In this document: positions 49,311 to 61,925 of the stretch, piece by piece
Layout of the letters: each line of letters opens with the position of its first letter
Numbering within the stretch: the first letter of the stretch is position 1
DNA from: Selaginella tamariscina
Taxonomy: Eukaryota > Streptophyta > Lycopodiopsida > Selaginellales > Selaginellaceae
Reading direction: 5' to 3'
DNA: 64,000 nucleotides
Assembly: GCA_003024785.1 (NCBI GenBank)
Contig: PUQB01000333.1
Location: 124,001-188,000 of the forward strand
Program-made: the position numbers and the translations under genes
The notes under the pieces: generated by a model
Database searches by the model: none
What the model saw: the letters and a program-made list of their open reading frames with translations, nothing else
Told to the model about the DNA's origin: nothing

Positions 49311-49990
49311 CTCATATTTAAACGTGCAACACTTGAAAAAATGGGAAGCTAAGTCGTAGCGAAGTTTTCTTGCGGGACCAAGACGATTCTGAAGATTCCT
49401 CTTTCGTCCTTGCTTATCCTGATAATTGCTCCTACTTTTTACCATAAAATCTCATAGAATGTCTCTCGTGTAAAATCCTCTACCTCTCTTGCAAAGTGAC
49501 ACCTTTGGAGGCTTCCCAAAGCAAAAGGTAAGGGCTCTTCCCATAAGCTTATAACAGTAGGATTTCGCCAGTAACCCCAGTTAACTAGGTTTTCAATGTC
49601 CTCGCCACATCCTACGTCATAAGCAATGAGAATGACAGATTTGCCTGGAAAACGACCTTTTCTAACAAAGGCTTTGTAATGAAGATGAAACAACGGCCGC
49701 AAGGTTCTGTAAAATGCCAATCACCACGACGAGTCATTGATATTTTAGCAAGATCGTCTAGATCATCGAGAACAAGACGTCCACCGTATCTTGATGGCTT
49801 TATGCATCTCTTCATCTTTTTTTGTAGACGTTCTGCCGTTTGTTTGTCTTTGCATAATACTACCACCTTGCCGCAATCCCATTAAGAACTTGTGCCACTG
49901 CCATGAACTTCTCCATCTTGGCTGCCTTGTTTGTTACCACACACATTGAGAACTTTTCTGGCTTCATCCTTATCTCTGTCAGACCTAATT
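49310..49990 (-). pseudogene. Helicase C-domain-like gene, copy 1 (degenerate)
   Basis: Starting at an ATG at 49916 the minus strand reads MEKFMAVAQVLNG, then VVLCKDKQTAERLQKKMK, then ILIAYDVGCGEDIENLVNW, ending FYEILW at 49439 after a frame change near 49700. Upstream in frame, KPEKFSMCVVTNKAAK extends it to about 49960. The order resembles the C-terminal half of DEAD-box helicases of the DBP5/LOS4 type (F..TK..A..L...M, VLI.TD....G.D...V..V). The catalytic RecA motifs are not preserved (AYDV in place of TD, no HRxGR), so activity is unlikely. This is inference from pattern only. A paralogue lies at 59.07-59.52 kb. Confidence 0.4.
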
Positions 49991-50379
49991 AATAAAGGTT
50001 CTACATATTTAAAATCTAATTTTGTAATAACTAGGTGTATGTTGTGTAATTTAATATTTTTTGAAAATAAATAAAAATTCAAGATGTATAGTATTACTTT
50101 CACTTATTACATTATTAAATTATTATTCAAACTTATTTTGTAAGTAACTCAATAAGTAAATTTCTCTTTCTACCTAGATATTAGGAAGATCAAGAGGTTA
50201 TATGTGTGTGTTTGTGTTGTCGTTTATGTGAAATAATTATCAATTTAACAAAGCAATTTTAAAGACGTTAGGAAAATAACTCAAGTTTCACGGTCAAGAT
50301 TATAATTTCCCTTTCTTTTATATTTTATTTATTCATTTATGCTATATTATTATAAAGATACATACGTATATGTACGTGT
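49990..50379. other. AT-rich spacer
   Basis: No gene recognised between the helicase-like remnant and arm C of the inverted duplication. Confidence 0.4.
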
Positions 50380-51976
50380 ATATACAGAAGGAACTTCACT
50401 ATAAATATAATATAGCTTTTACATGTTTTAATGTGTGTGACAGTGTGTCAACAAGCACACGCTTGCGCACGCACGCGGCACAGCGTTTCCTTCGATCTAA
50501 TATATGTTAAACATATATTCTATTGATTAAGAGAAAATTACATATGCACTTCTCAGATTTTATTTACATATATATTATATGAATCCTTAAAGTTATATTT
50601 TATTCAAATATTAGAACTGCATACACTTCAATAAAATTTATTTCTAAAAAATATATAAAATTCTTTTATTAATTTGTAATCAAGTAAACATATATATTAC
50701 AATATAATATAGTTATTTAAAAGATTATTATTTTCTTTCATTTCAATTTATTATAAATTAACCATATATATTTATTATTTTAAAAATAATTTTCTATATA
50801 TTAAATATATATACTTAATTAATATCATTCTATTTCATTAAAAATTCCAACACAATTAAATAAAATAACCAGAATATTTTATTAAATTTTAAATAAAGTG
50901 ACTAATATTTGGACTTGATTAAATAAAATATTTATATTAAACATTTTACAAATAAATTTTGGAAAATAATTTTGTTTTCATTTTTATAATGGTAATCTTA
51001 AATGTTAATGCTATATTTAAAATTATGGTGAACTGACTTTTTATATTTTAATTTATTATGTTTTAAAGAAAAATTTTAAATCTTTAAAACAAAGAAACAC
51101 AGTTTTAAAAAATTTGAGGATTTTTATGTAAATATGGAACTTCGTGGTTCTATATGTAATGTTTCCTAGTGTTAAATATCATATGTATCATAATAAAACC
51201 AAGTTTTAAATTCAGATTCGATAGTATTTATATATAATAATAATATGACATAAAGATATTAATTTAATAATAAAAAAAAGTCACCATAATATATACGAAA
51301 ATCAATTCAAACTTGGTTGGTCAACTATATGCAAATGATGAATATGAACTAGGAAATGTAAAGACACATGTATAGGTACACAATACACAGGTAGAGTCAT
51401 TTTGTTATCAGGTTAATCCATATGATTATATTTTTTATTCATGTATACGTATATATGTCTGTGCGAGAGAGACACCTTCAAATAAGTAGGTTATTATGTT
51501 TATGCCATTGCTCTTACTGTTAAAAAATGTAGTCTATTTATTTGGATTACAAATTTGTTCAGAACCGCCCACGTTTTCTAGTTGAGGCCGTAGGATCATT
51601 GCGGCCGTGAGAAACAGGATCTCCAACGATTATGTTAGGTGTTTTTCTGGATTGTTACATCAGCTGCTTTCTTACAAACCTGTAAAAGCTTCGTAATCTC
51701 CCAATGATGATAATGGAAAATCATTTTTAATTACATTGCTTAAGTAAGAGATTTGCCCCACAGTTGCGCATTCTTTCTCACTCTGCCACTGCCGCCTTCT
51801 TCACACATGAGAAGTTCATCTGGACGGTGTCCGCCAGCTCCTAGTCAGCCCCGAACAAGTAGAAAACAGGTAACTTCAATCTCTCGTATAAAAGTGTGTG
51901 TCATATTGTACTTGTTTACTTCTCTTTTACTTTGGCGTTTTACAGATTGGTGAATCTCTCTCTTAACTTATTAGGA
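50380..51976 (+). repeat. Inverted duplication, arm C: upstream region and leader of kinase-like copy C
   Basis: Matches the complement of 47054-48600 and, over 50790-51440, the orphan copy at 15700-16430. The leader intron at about 51870-51945 (AACAG|GTAACTTCAATCTC ... TTTTACAG) is kept. The GAGGCCGTAGGATCATTGCGG start of the leader is at about 51583. Confidence 0.7.
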
Positions 51977-52703
51977 ATGGGATCACGCGATTCGAATGCG
52001 TCCAGTTCTTTAGAAGAGGACGAGGTGAAACGCAGTGAGGAAGAAGAAGTTCTGGTGATTGGACATGGCCGTTCAAGTGACGGTGTTTTCGGAGTGAGTG
52101 AGAAGCATGCTTTGAAGATTATTAATACATATACACAAATAGATTACAAGGATGAAGCTGCTGCACAGTAGCTGCATTTGAGGTTGCAGGAGGAACTATC
52201 AATGTTCCCAGAGTGTGTGGTGCATGGGGTAGTGCCTTCATTATAATGGAGACTTTACGATGCAGAGGGAGCTTACTTTAGAGGTTATCATGAGGTTTTG
52301 AACGATGCGGGTTATGAGTTGAATCAAGTGATAAGCGAGCTCGGCAAGTTATTACAAAAATGTTCTTCATCAAAGGGTATGACTTTAACAATGTGGAGTT
52401 GATTCGTTGTAGTGCAGAACTTCATGAGATGTTTTTCCTGAACAAGTGGCGAGGGACATCCGCAAGTCGATATGGGATCTACATGAAGATCAATTGCTTT
52501 CCGACCAGGTACAACTCTGCATAAATCCTTTCGAGATAGCTTCCCTGAGGTGGCGACCGCGTACCGCCCGGAACTGGTAGAGATATAATATCTGAATGTT
52601 TCACAGCTGATCGTTTTGGGTAAGTGAATCTGAAACTGATGAAGGCTACGATGACACATCTGATGCCGATGGAAGTGAGAGCAAGAAGAGGCAAATTGAT
52701 TGA
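51977..52703 (+). pseudogene. Kinase-like family, copy C (true deletions)
   Basis: Begins MGSRDSNASSSLEEDE at 51977 and ends SESKKRQID stop at 52703. Compared with copies A and B, two blocks are missing: about 85-105 bp between GAWGSA and FIIMET (the EEFY...YLPWLKYKV part), and the block coding LYLIDFGFCKPA. A single-base loss after AAAQ (near 52168) also shifts the frame. Loss of the IDFG segment cannot be explained by homopolymer errors, so this copy is a real pseudogene. The glycine-loop-like GHGRSSDGVFGVSEKHALK remains. Confidence 0.6.
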
Positions 52704-55700
52704 AGAGATATCATACCGACTGTTGCTTATTTCATTCTTATTGTTTAAAGCAGCTGAGACACTTACATAAATTGCGCCCTTTTTATGTTCGGGAATATAC
52801 TGCATATATTTGTCACTACGGCATATTCACCAAATATTCCTATTTGGAAAAATAATATATATAAAGATGAATATATATATGTTAAAACACATGTCATTTT
52901 TAGAGGGGTTTTAATGCAAAAACCAGGAAATAATAATTAAATTGTTAAAAATACTCAAAGCATGACATCGTGTGTGACTGAAAGAGGGTACGGAATGCGT
53001 AGAAATATACATACGTGTCCATGTTGTGTATTTACTTACACCTAATAATTATTGTCATAGTACGTTTCATACGCTTGTGTGTGCGTGTGAGAGAGAGAGA
53101 GCACCACACAAACCCTCTCCATTTGTACGTCTCCGTATGTATACACTTTAAAATTTTCAGAACAAGATTAAAAGCGAATTTCAGAAAGAATAACCAATTC
53201 ATTTGTTTTAGCTGTTTTAGGTAGGGCTGTTGACGTCGTGCGGAAACCACGATTGTGCGAAATTCAAATTGATATATACGATTAGACTATATAAATTGTA
53301 TATGCATTTTTGAATTTAAATTGAGTCGAGTTAACTGAGGTTAAGTGTGATATCGTAATTAACTACTGTTTGATTAACCTTTAAATATGGGTTGCATTCT
53401 CTTTTATTAACTATGATGCAGTGATTGTAATTAACCATTGTTTGATTGTTTGACCAGTATGGATTAACCTTTAAAATTAATATTTGTCCGTTGAATTCTC
53501 TTTATTTAGCTTAAACATCAGCGATGTGTTATAACTAATCTCTTCATTTTTAGGTTCGTGACAACAATAGAAAAAAATAAAAAAATTAATGCGTCTACCA
53601 AGGCGTGTCCATACATACATACATTATATAACATTGTTATAGATTCTTTATAAATATGTTTATATATAATACGAGTAATGTATATTTGTTACAATATATG
53701 CTAATTATAAATTAACTTATAGTAAGAAATAGTTTAGATAAATAAACATGAAATACATATATATCTTAGCACGTGTGATTGATATGGATAAGTAAGGTTA
53801 AATGTTATTGTCTTTAGAATCTAAATCTATTAAGAAGAGTTAAAGTGTAAAACATAAAAAGTGGAATGAAATATTAAGATTTAATTAGCATAAATTTAAA
53901 AGTTATAAAGTAAATGTATGAAATGATTGAATTGAAATTTAATTCTGAACATTTCGATCAAAAAAGGTAATAAAATAATATTAAAAATATATAATTTTTT
54001 CATAAAATCATATAGATAACAGATTGGTACAATCATCAAAAATATATAAAAGCTTGTATTTGATGTACAAAAATGTGTATAGTTTTCTCCAATGAAACTA
54101 ATTAAAAATTATGTTAAAAAGGATGTTTAAAAAAAAAGAATTTTAATGTCAACTCTATAATCAAAGTCAACCTTAAGAAAAATTTTTTTGGTAATCATTT
54201 GTGTGACGGTGGGTTTTTAAGAAAATTAAAATCACTTATTAAATCATGTTTATTTTAATTGATAAGTTAAACTAATCAATATAAAGTTGTACGGATTTAA
54301 TCCTATTATATCTTTTTTGTTAAATCTAGTAAAAAAGTTAGTTTTATTTTGATAATAAACAAGACTGGTTAAAATTACCCTTTTTAATTCGTCTTTTAGA
54401 TTTCAAATGTTTCATATTCAACAATTTTCTTTGAAATAACTTAACTATTATGATGATGCTTTATATTCTCTGTGAAAATGACTAACCTTATTATAATTAT
54501 AACATTTAAGAATTTTGTTTTTGGATTGTGAAGGAATAGACTTTGAGGCTAGGCCTTTGCCTTTTGTGGTGGAATGATTTTTAAGATTTGATGAATTTTG
54601 TTAATGTATTTAGAAACCTTGAAATGCTGTTAAAGGGACTTGCATTTTAAATATGATGTACTAAGTTGATTATTTATTAAAACTTCTTTACACAGATGTT
54701 GAAGAATAACTTTACGATTTAGGTTTTAGTTCATCACCTTTATTGTACAAGTTTTATGATATGTTATAAGCAACCTTTTGAGCTATTTCAAACAATTCCG
54801 ATGCTTTAACTGACTTGAACCTATAATTTCTCTTTAAGTCTTACCATTCAAGTTAGTTAACAAGTTCAAACTTCATCATAATCATATTTGGGACCAAACA
54901 TTATCCACTTTTAAACAAATAAACATCACATTGGGTTTTCTTGAGGTCCTTATTTATATATTGCCAAATTAACACATAATTATTAACATATTTATTTTTT
55001 GATCTTTTTTTTCATGCGACTCTAATTATTTTGATACCCATGTTCACTAATGGTTGTGTGGGCTAGTCAATCTACAAGTATTATTTATAGTTTAGCATGG
55101 ATGAGGTAACTAGATTATACTTGGGAAATGTGAACTTAAGCAATGCCTTATAAACTGTAAATGGGTTATTAACTAACTCTTTAAAATTTTAAGGGCATAA
55201 TCTCACCAACGTTAAGGTAGGTTACCCGAAGGTGGGACATACTCTTATAGTTTAGAAGTTGAAGCGATACAATAAAGGGTTATATTTTGACAACACAAGC
55301 TTAGCTTGCACTAGTAAAAGAATAACAGAAGTGTTAATAAGTATAGTTAAAAGCTATTAGAAAACCTAAGTAGAACATGAAAGTGCTAGTTTCACCTAAA
55401 ATTTTTTTTTTTTAATACTTAATGATACTCAACCAAATCATTATTAAATATTCAAGAGTACTATGTGAGTTTGTTTCTTCTACACTTAAGGTTCATTAAT
55501 ATAACTCAATAAGTAACAATAGTCAAATTCCAAATAAAAAGTAGAATTATAATTAAATTATGACATATAAAGTATGTGTTTAAATTCTTAAATGAACATT
55601 TTTTTAGTGTATCCAAAACACAGCACACTCAGAAAAAAACATCAATTATAACAAATATTCTTAAAATATTACCAAATTAAATATTGAAAGGCTAAACTAG

Positions 55701-58500
55701 ACTTAATTATTTGAATATGATGGAATTTAATTTCATATTGGGTATAGAACGGTTTCATAAATATGTAGTTAAAATGAAGGGATTATGTAATAATAGAATC
55801 ACATTTACAGTGAACAAAGAAAAGTTTGAAAAAAACGATGCTCCAATATAAAAATGTTAATTAGAATTTTATATTTCTTACCTTAAACACAATTTCATAA
55901 GGCAGTTAAAATATTAAGAAATAATATCTTTGACATTTCCTTATCAATTAAATCTTCAAAAATCGGTGGGAATTGAAAAGACAATTAATAAAATTGATTA
56001 GGCATTAAGCTTGATAATGAGATTGTTCTTAACAAAAATTATTAATAACATCTTTAATTAAATTGTTGTCACATTTATGAGCTTGTTTGGATTCTAAATG
56101 AAAAAATAAATTAGTGTTTAGTATTATGTAATAGCAAAATAAAACACAAAAATGACATGGAATGTTAGTTAACTAAGAATGTAAAAATAAAATTACCAAT
56201 TGCGTTAAAATAATTCATATAAAGTGTATTTCTTTAAGAATAATATTAAGTTGAGTGACTTGTTAAACCAAATATAACTTATAATAACAAAAAGACTTGG
56301 AATAACACTTTAATTATTCATTTAGTATAATTAAAGTAAATTACCATAAAGAATGATTATAATAGATTGTGTTTCTTCATAAAATTTTAAATGTTAATAA
56401 GAATTTCACATGTAAAGTTTTAATATATAATGGAACAACTAACTTCATGAACTAAAAGTTTGTTGTTAATCATGATATTAACTATATTAGTTGATTAAAC
56501 AAAAGACTATTAAGGTTGTGAATGAACATATAATTATTTTAAGATGATAGTTAATAATATGAAGTTGGTGAAAGTTATATATTTTTTTAATTTGGTACAG
56601 CATTTTCTTTAATATTTTTTAAAACTTTATTCTTCAATTTTCTTATGTCTTTTATGGCTTAAAAATTGTAAATTAAGTTTTTTAATTAGCAAGTGAATAT
56701 GCTTTTGTCCCTTTCCATTCACATTTTATCTTTTTTAATATATACTCTTATTTACATTTTTATTATTTAAGTTATACTCCTTATATCCATATATTTGCAT
56801 TTCTCATATGACTTTTTAAGTACATCTTTATTATAATTTTTATCATTGTTTATTCATCAAATTTGTAATTTTTATTTTTTTTTAAAAAAGTTATCATTTG
56901 ATTATCTTATTGATCTTATGAATGATAATAAGGTTTATTAGGAGTTGAAATATTTACGAAAGTAAATTAAAGAAAATTTTATCATAATTAATTTCATTTA
57001 ACATTTCGATCGCTTGAATGTAAAAGTTAAGATTTTTAGTTGTGTTGTATTTTTTTAGACTTTCACATGTGTCTGTTATAGTAAAAGACTATGTAAAAAA
57101 AATGATAATTTTCACTTTATAAATAATTTATTATTAGGTTGAACATGATTGTTATTTAAAACAAGTCCTCATTTTTTTTTTTTTATGTGTTAAAGTAATT
57201 GATCAAGTTTAATATTTTATAAAGATTAATTTTTAATAGTATACAATCAAATTCAAATTAAGAAAAAGAATGAAATAAAAAATGATTTTACACATATTTA
57301 TGAACAATTCAAGTACATTATAATGTTTTTTAATTTCTTAAATGCACTAATATGTTTAAACACATCAAACAATATGTTTTATGATTTTTTTAATGTTTTC
57401 ATTATTATCTATTTGGATGAAATTATTTTTTCCTTAAATTTAAACTTTACATGAATATAATTAACTATTATGTGACAAATCTTACAACATTGTAATAATA
57501 TTGTTTATTTTTATTTATTAATTTAAAAATTATGAATATCTTAGGATAATGTATGATTATTTCATCAACATTACCTTTTTACATGCCCATGTAATAAGCT
57601 TAATTATAATGTTTAAGTCTTTTTTTTTAGTTTTTGATATAATGTATATCTCCAACATTTTTTTTTTATTAATTTACATTTGTATTTCATATTTCTGTAT
57701 TGGAGGAGCATTATTATATTTTTTTATGCTTACAAGAGAACTTAATTATTTTTTTGGATTTCAAAATATTTTTAAAATCATTTTTACTATCACTTATCAT
57801 TATGTAAGATAATTTAATAAATTTTTTAGATTTTAAATGACTTGTTATCTTCAATAATAATTTTGGAAATCAATTTTTTATTTTCAATATGCTTTAAAAT
57901 TTGTAATCAATCAAAGTTTTAATCTCAAATATACAAAGTTTGTTATTGAGAAACTCAAACGCTTTTTTAATATCTTTACTTATATAAGATTTTAAAAGGT
58001 ATTTCTTATATAGTTTTTTATTATATAAAGAAGATTTAAATTAAAATTTTCATTGAAGTAATGAACATAACTCTTTTGTTATGTTTTTATATTATTATCT
58101 TTTGTTTTTTTTTCTTGTTAAATCTTTTTTTTATAATTTTATAAATTTTTATTTATTTGTTTTTCTTTATTTTAATCAATGTCTTAACACTTTTTAATTG
58201 ATGTAACAATACAAGTGGGCTTTTCATTAAAAATAATCATATTTCTAATGCCAATTTATAACAAAAATGTGTAACAATACAAATTTGCCATTAAAGTTAT
58301 TGTTCTCCACAATTGTTTATCGCTTATATTACAACAACTGCAAGGGAACCGCAAGGGATTAAGTAGTTAATAAAGTGAAAGAGCCCTTGAGTTCATTTTT
58401 GAGCTGTTTTCCATGGAGGTAATAGGTTTATAAAAAAGAATATATTTATATATTTTAAATGAATTTTCCATTTTTACAATATTCTTTCAAGTTTTCCTAC
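52704..58500. other. Long AT-rich gene-free stretch
   Basis: No gene, RNA or mobile element is recognisable over nearly 6 kb. It has a short GA run at 53088-53101 and otherwise A/T-rich sequence. The ORF at 57549-57812 is a Phe/Ile-rich product of poly-T tracts and is not taken as a gene. Confidence 0.5.
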
Positions 58501-58509
58501 TTGAAATCT

Positions 58510-58790
58510 TATACTCCTCTCTAGTTCCTTACGAGCTGTTAGCAAGTTCCTTTACAGCCTATAGTCCATAAACGAGTCTGGGATGCTTGCTCATTGCACA
58601 TTTCTAATTTATATTTAATACTCCTCTTATGTTACCTCTAGCAGGTTTCTTTTCAGCACAAGCCATAGCAAGTTCCATCATATTCCATGCTGCTTGCTCA
58701 TTGTACATTTCCCGTTTAGAAACTATTATGTCACCCTTAGCAAGTTCCTTTGCAACCTACAAAACAATATTTAACTGAAATACTACAAGC
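58510..58790 (-). repeat. Imperfect tandem repeat, about 110-120 bp, coding-like on the minus strand
   Basis: TAGCAAGTTCCTTT-CA-CCTA and GCTTGCTCATTG-ACATTTC each occur two or more times. The minus strand of one unit is open for about 50 codons: VAKELAKGDIIVSKREM then YNEQAAWNMMELAMACAEKK. It may be an exon of the helicase-like gene copy 2 transcript or a separate remnant. Confidence 0.4.
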
Positions 58791-59073
58791 TCCTATTGGG
58801 TTTAGGGTTGTATCATCGTTTATTAATGGGCTTCTGGCATTATATACCCATTTTTTCCTCATCAAGCTATAAAACTAACTAGAGAGCCATGACCTGTGAA
58901 AATACTAATGATATAACAATGTAAAAGTCCAGTAAACTCCATATTTTAGATTTAAACATGCAACACTTGAGAAAATTGGGAGCAAATTTTCTTGCGAGCC
59001 TCGGAGGATTCTGAAGATGGTAGTCCCCTCTTCGTCCTACCTTATCCTGAAGAAAGGTAATTAATCCTTTTTA

Positions 59074-59522
59074 CCATAAACTCCAAGAATGTCTGTCTTC
59101 ATAAAATCCTCTACCTCCCTTGCAAAGTGACACTGCTGGAGACTTCCCAAAGCAATCTTCCCATAAGCTTATAACAGTAGGATTACTGAGTAGCTCCAGT
59201 TAACTAAGTTTTGAATGTCCTTGCTACATTCTACATCGTAAGCAATGAGGATGTGTGATTGGATTGGGAAGCAGACCTTTTCCAACAAGGGTTTTGTAAT
59301 GAAGATGACACAGCGGCTGCAAGGATTTGTCAAATACGGATGACCATGCCCTTTAACAAGATCGTCTGGATCATTGAAAACAACAAGATCACCATATCTT
59401 AATGCTTTATGCATCTCTCCATCTCTCCGTAGATGTTCTGCCTTTTGTTTGTCTTTGCATAATATTACCACCTTGCCCTCATTCCCATTAAAAACTTGTG
59501 CCACTGCCATGAACTTCTCCAT
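59074..59522 (-). pseudogene. Helicase C-domain-like gene, copy 2 (degenerate)
   Basis: The open frame from 59522 reads MEKFMAVAQVFNG, VVILCKDKQKAEHL, then LVVFNDPDDLVKGHGHP, CVIFITKPLLEK and HILIAYDVECSKDIQNLVNW. It breaks near 59170, and the remaining C-terminal part, matching copy 1, runs to about 59074. The 3' flank (AAACATGCAACACTTGAGAAAA at about 58955) is also shared with copy 1 (49320), so a block of roughly 600-700 bp was duplicated. Catalytic motifs are not kept. Same interpretation limits as copy 1. Confidence 0.4.
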
Positions 59523-59559
59523 CTAGGTGCCTTGTTTGTTACCACACACATTGAAAACT

Positions 59560-60545
59560 TTTAGGTACTTTCCTTTTTCATTTCCTTGTACGTGCAATTA
59601 ACTTATATAATTGATATAACAAAGCTCAGTTAAATATGCTTTCATTTTGTATTTTTGGTGTAGTGTTTTGTTTTAATCATTAATTTTATTAATGATAAAT
59701 TTAATCAGTCGATTTTATTAATGCTAAATTTTAACATTAAAGTATTTTGAAATAAAGTATGTTTTAAATTTATGATACGTTCCATATCTAAAGTATAATT
59801 TTTTTAAAATTGCATATTGTATGTAACTCTTTGATGTGTAATTTTATATTTGTTAAAATAAAAAAAAAGTTTTTTGTTGTTTATGGTGAATAGACTAGCA
59901 TATTCAGAAAATGTCATAACTCCTTTTTTCTTTATATAAATATAAGTTGTATATAGTGTCTAGAGTGTATATCTATATAAATTTATCTTTATGCTATATG
60001 TAAAAACTATCTTACAAAGTGGTCGAGTTGTAATTCAAATATCTAAAGCATAACAAAATGTATTAAGATTAATATTAAAAGGTTATTTAAATAAAAGCCT
60101 ATTGATACATTCTTGCAAGCATAATAATAATGCAGTATATGAATTGGCAATCATAAATAAATTGGAATATATTAATAATATTTTATATTAAAGATAGATG
60201 TAATATATGTTAAAAGAAATATTTTAATTTATTTATTTTTGTTTTAAGTTTTGTTTTAAGCAAAAAGAAATTTAAACTTAGTTGGGAAGCAAGGCCCAGG
60301 TTCATATTCCTTATGAACAGTAATGTAATGTATATATATTCACGATACAAATATTAAAGTCATAATATATATTAAGAAGTTTTAATATATTATACATTAT
60401 ACATTAAATATAATATTTTGTAAATTTTATTGGAAAGCACTCATTTTATTAGATTAATAAGTTATTAAAGAATACAAAATATATGTAAACATTATAAATT
60501 CTTAAAGTAACATATATAGAAATATTAAAAACCTTTTATAAACAC
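59560..60545 (+). repeat. Large inverted repeat, left arm
   Basis: The arm runs from TAGGTACTTTCC through CAAAGCTCAGTTAAATATGC, CTTACAAAGTGGTCGAGTTG, GCAGTATATGAATTGGCAAT and TTGGAAAGCACTCATTTTA to AAAAACCTTTTAT. Each string recurs as its complement, in reverse order, at 61715-61925 and 63180-63925. Confidence 0.85.
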
Positions 60546-61714
60546 CAAAAAGAGATTTATGTATTATCTTGTTAAATACACAATCACTATAAGTTCTTTG
60601 TTTTGCAGGCTCAAGAAAATAATTATTCTTTTCTTTAAACAAAGTAAATAATTAATTTAGTATTATAATATCGATATTAATTATATTAATGAATATAATA
60701 ATCGTATTAATACAAAAGTTAATTGTGTTTTTTTTTCATCAAATGTGTTATTATAATCTTTCTTTATATCTTGATATATTCATATGCGTATTCGTACTTA
60801 TATTTCTAATCTTACCTAAAGATTTTTTATATATAATGTTTCCATAAACAGGTTTAATAATTAAATATTAATTATTAATTAAATAATAGCCTTATTCTTA
60901 TTTAATAATGAAAAATTTCTTATCCGAACAGAACAACATTGGAATCACACGAAATACATATACTTATGATAATACATGTGTTATAATAACATTCAATTGT
61001 TTTTACAAACTATTCTTGCAACAGTTAAGTCCATCTTAATACATCATATACTATCAAATCACCTGCTACATTTTATCGTTCCTCTAATTAGAGAACTTGC
61101 AAATTCATTAATCACATGGCGCTGGACAATGCAAAAGTAATATATCCATAATTAATTAGCTGACTCACAATCATACACCGACAAATCATGTGTAAATATT
61201 ATTAATTGTGTGTGTATACATGTATACACCAAAACATGTAAAAGTATAGAATAAAGGATGCATGTTTTGAAAGAGACCCCAATATGATCAGAATACGATA
61301 TAATGTAGGGGGTAGCATGGGCATGCTACTGCAGACAACTCAACTTTTTAGTAATTAAATTGAGATCCTTAAATGTTTAAATGTTTTAAACTTTAGATTG
61401 TGATTAATTTACCCTTAACGTAATTATTGTGATTACTTTTACCCTTAACGTAAACATGTTTAGAGTTTTTAACACTCTATTGTAATATACATGTATGTTA
61501 TTGTGCGTGTGTGACATATATGTGTGTGTACATATATGTGTCTATAAATGTTTTAATGTGTATGTGTGCATGTGTATGCATATATGTGAGTGTAAATGTT
61601 TTATGTGTGTATAAATCAATTGAAATATGCAACCCTGACCAAAAATTAAATAAATATGTATGAATATATAACGCATGATTATATACATGTATATAAGGGT
61701 TTTTTTTATCAACA
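60546..61714. other. Spacer of the large inverted repeat
   Basis: AT-rich, with a (TG) rich stretch at about 61500-61610. Two near-identical TTTACCCTTAACGTAA strings lie at about 61408 and 61438. No gene. Confidence 0.5.
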
Positions 61715-61925
61715 TAAAAGGTTTTAATATTTCTATATATGTTACTTTAAGAATTTATAATGTTAACATATATTTGTATTCTTTTAGAACTTATTAATCT
61801 ATTAAAATGAGTGCTTTCCAATAGAATTTACATATATAATATGAAATATTATGTTTAATGTATAATGTATAATATATTAAACACTTCTTAATATATATGA
61901 ATTTAATGTTTTAATTATATTGTAT
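61715..61925 (-). repeat. Large inverted repeat, right arm, inner part
   Basis: Complement of about 60335-60545: ATAAAAGGTTTTAATATTTC, TAAAATGAGTGCTTTCCAAT, ATTAAACACTTCTTAATATA. Confidence 0.8.

Noticed and set aside
57549-57812. 87-codon ORF rich in Phe and Ile that looks like a membrane protein
   Set aside because: The hydrophobic residues come from poly-T and AT-rich tracts, and the flanks are of the same composition. No family features.
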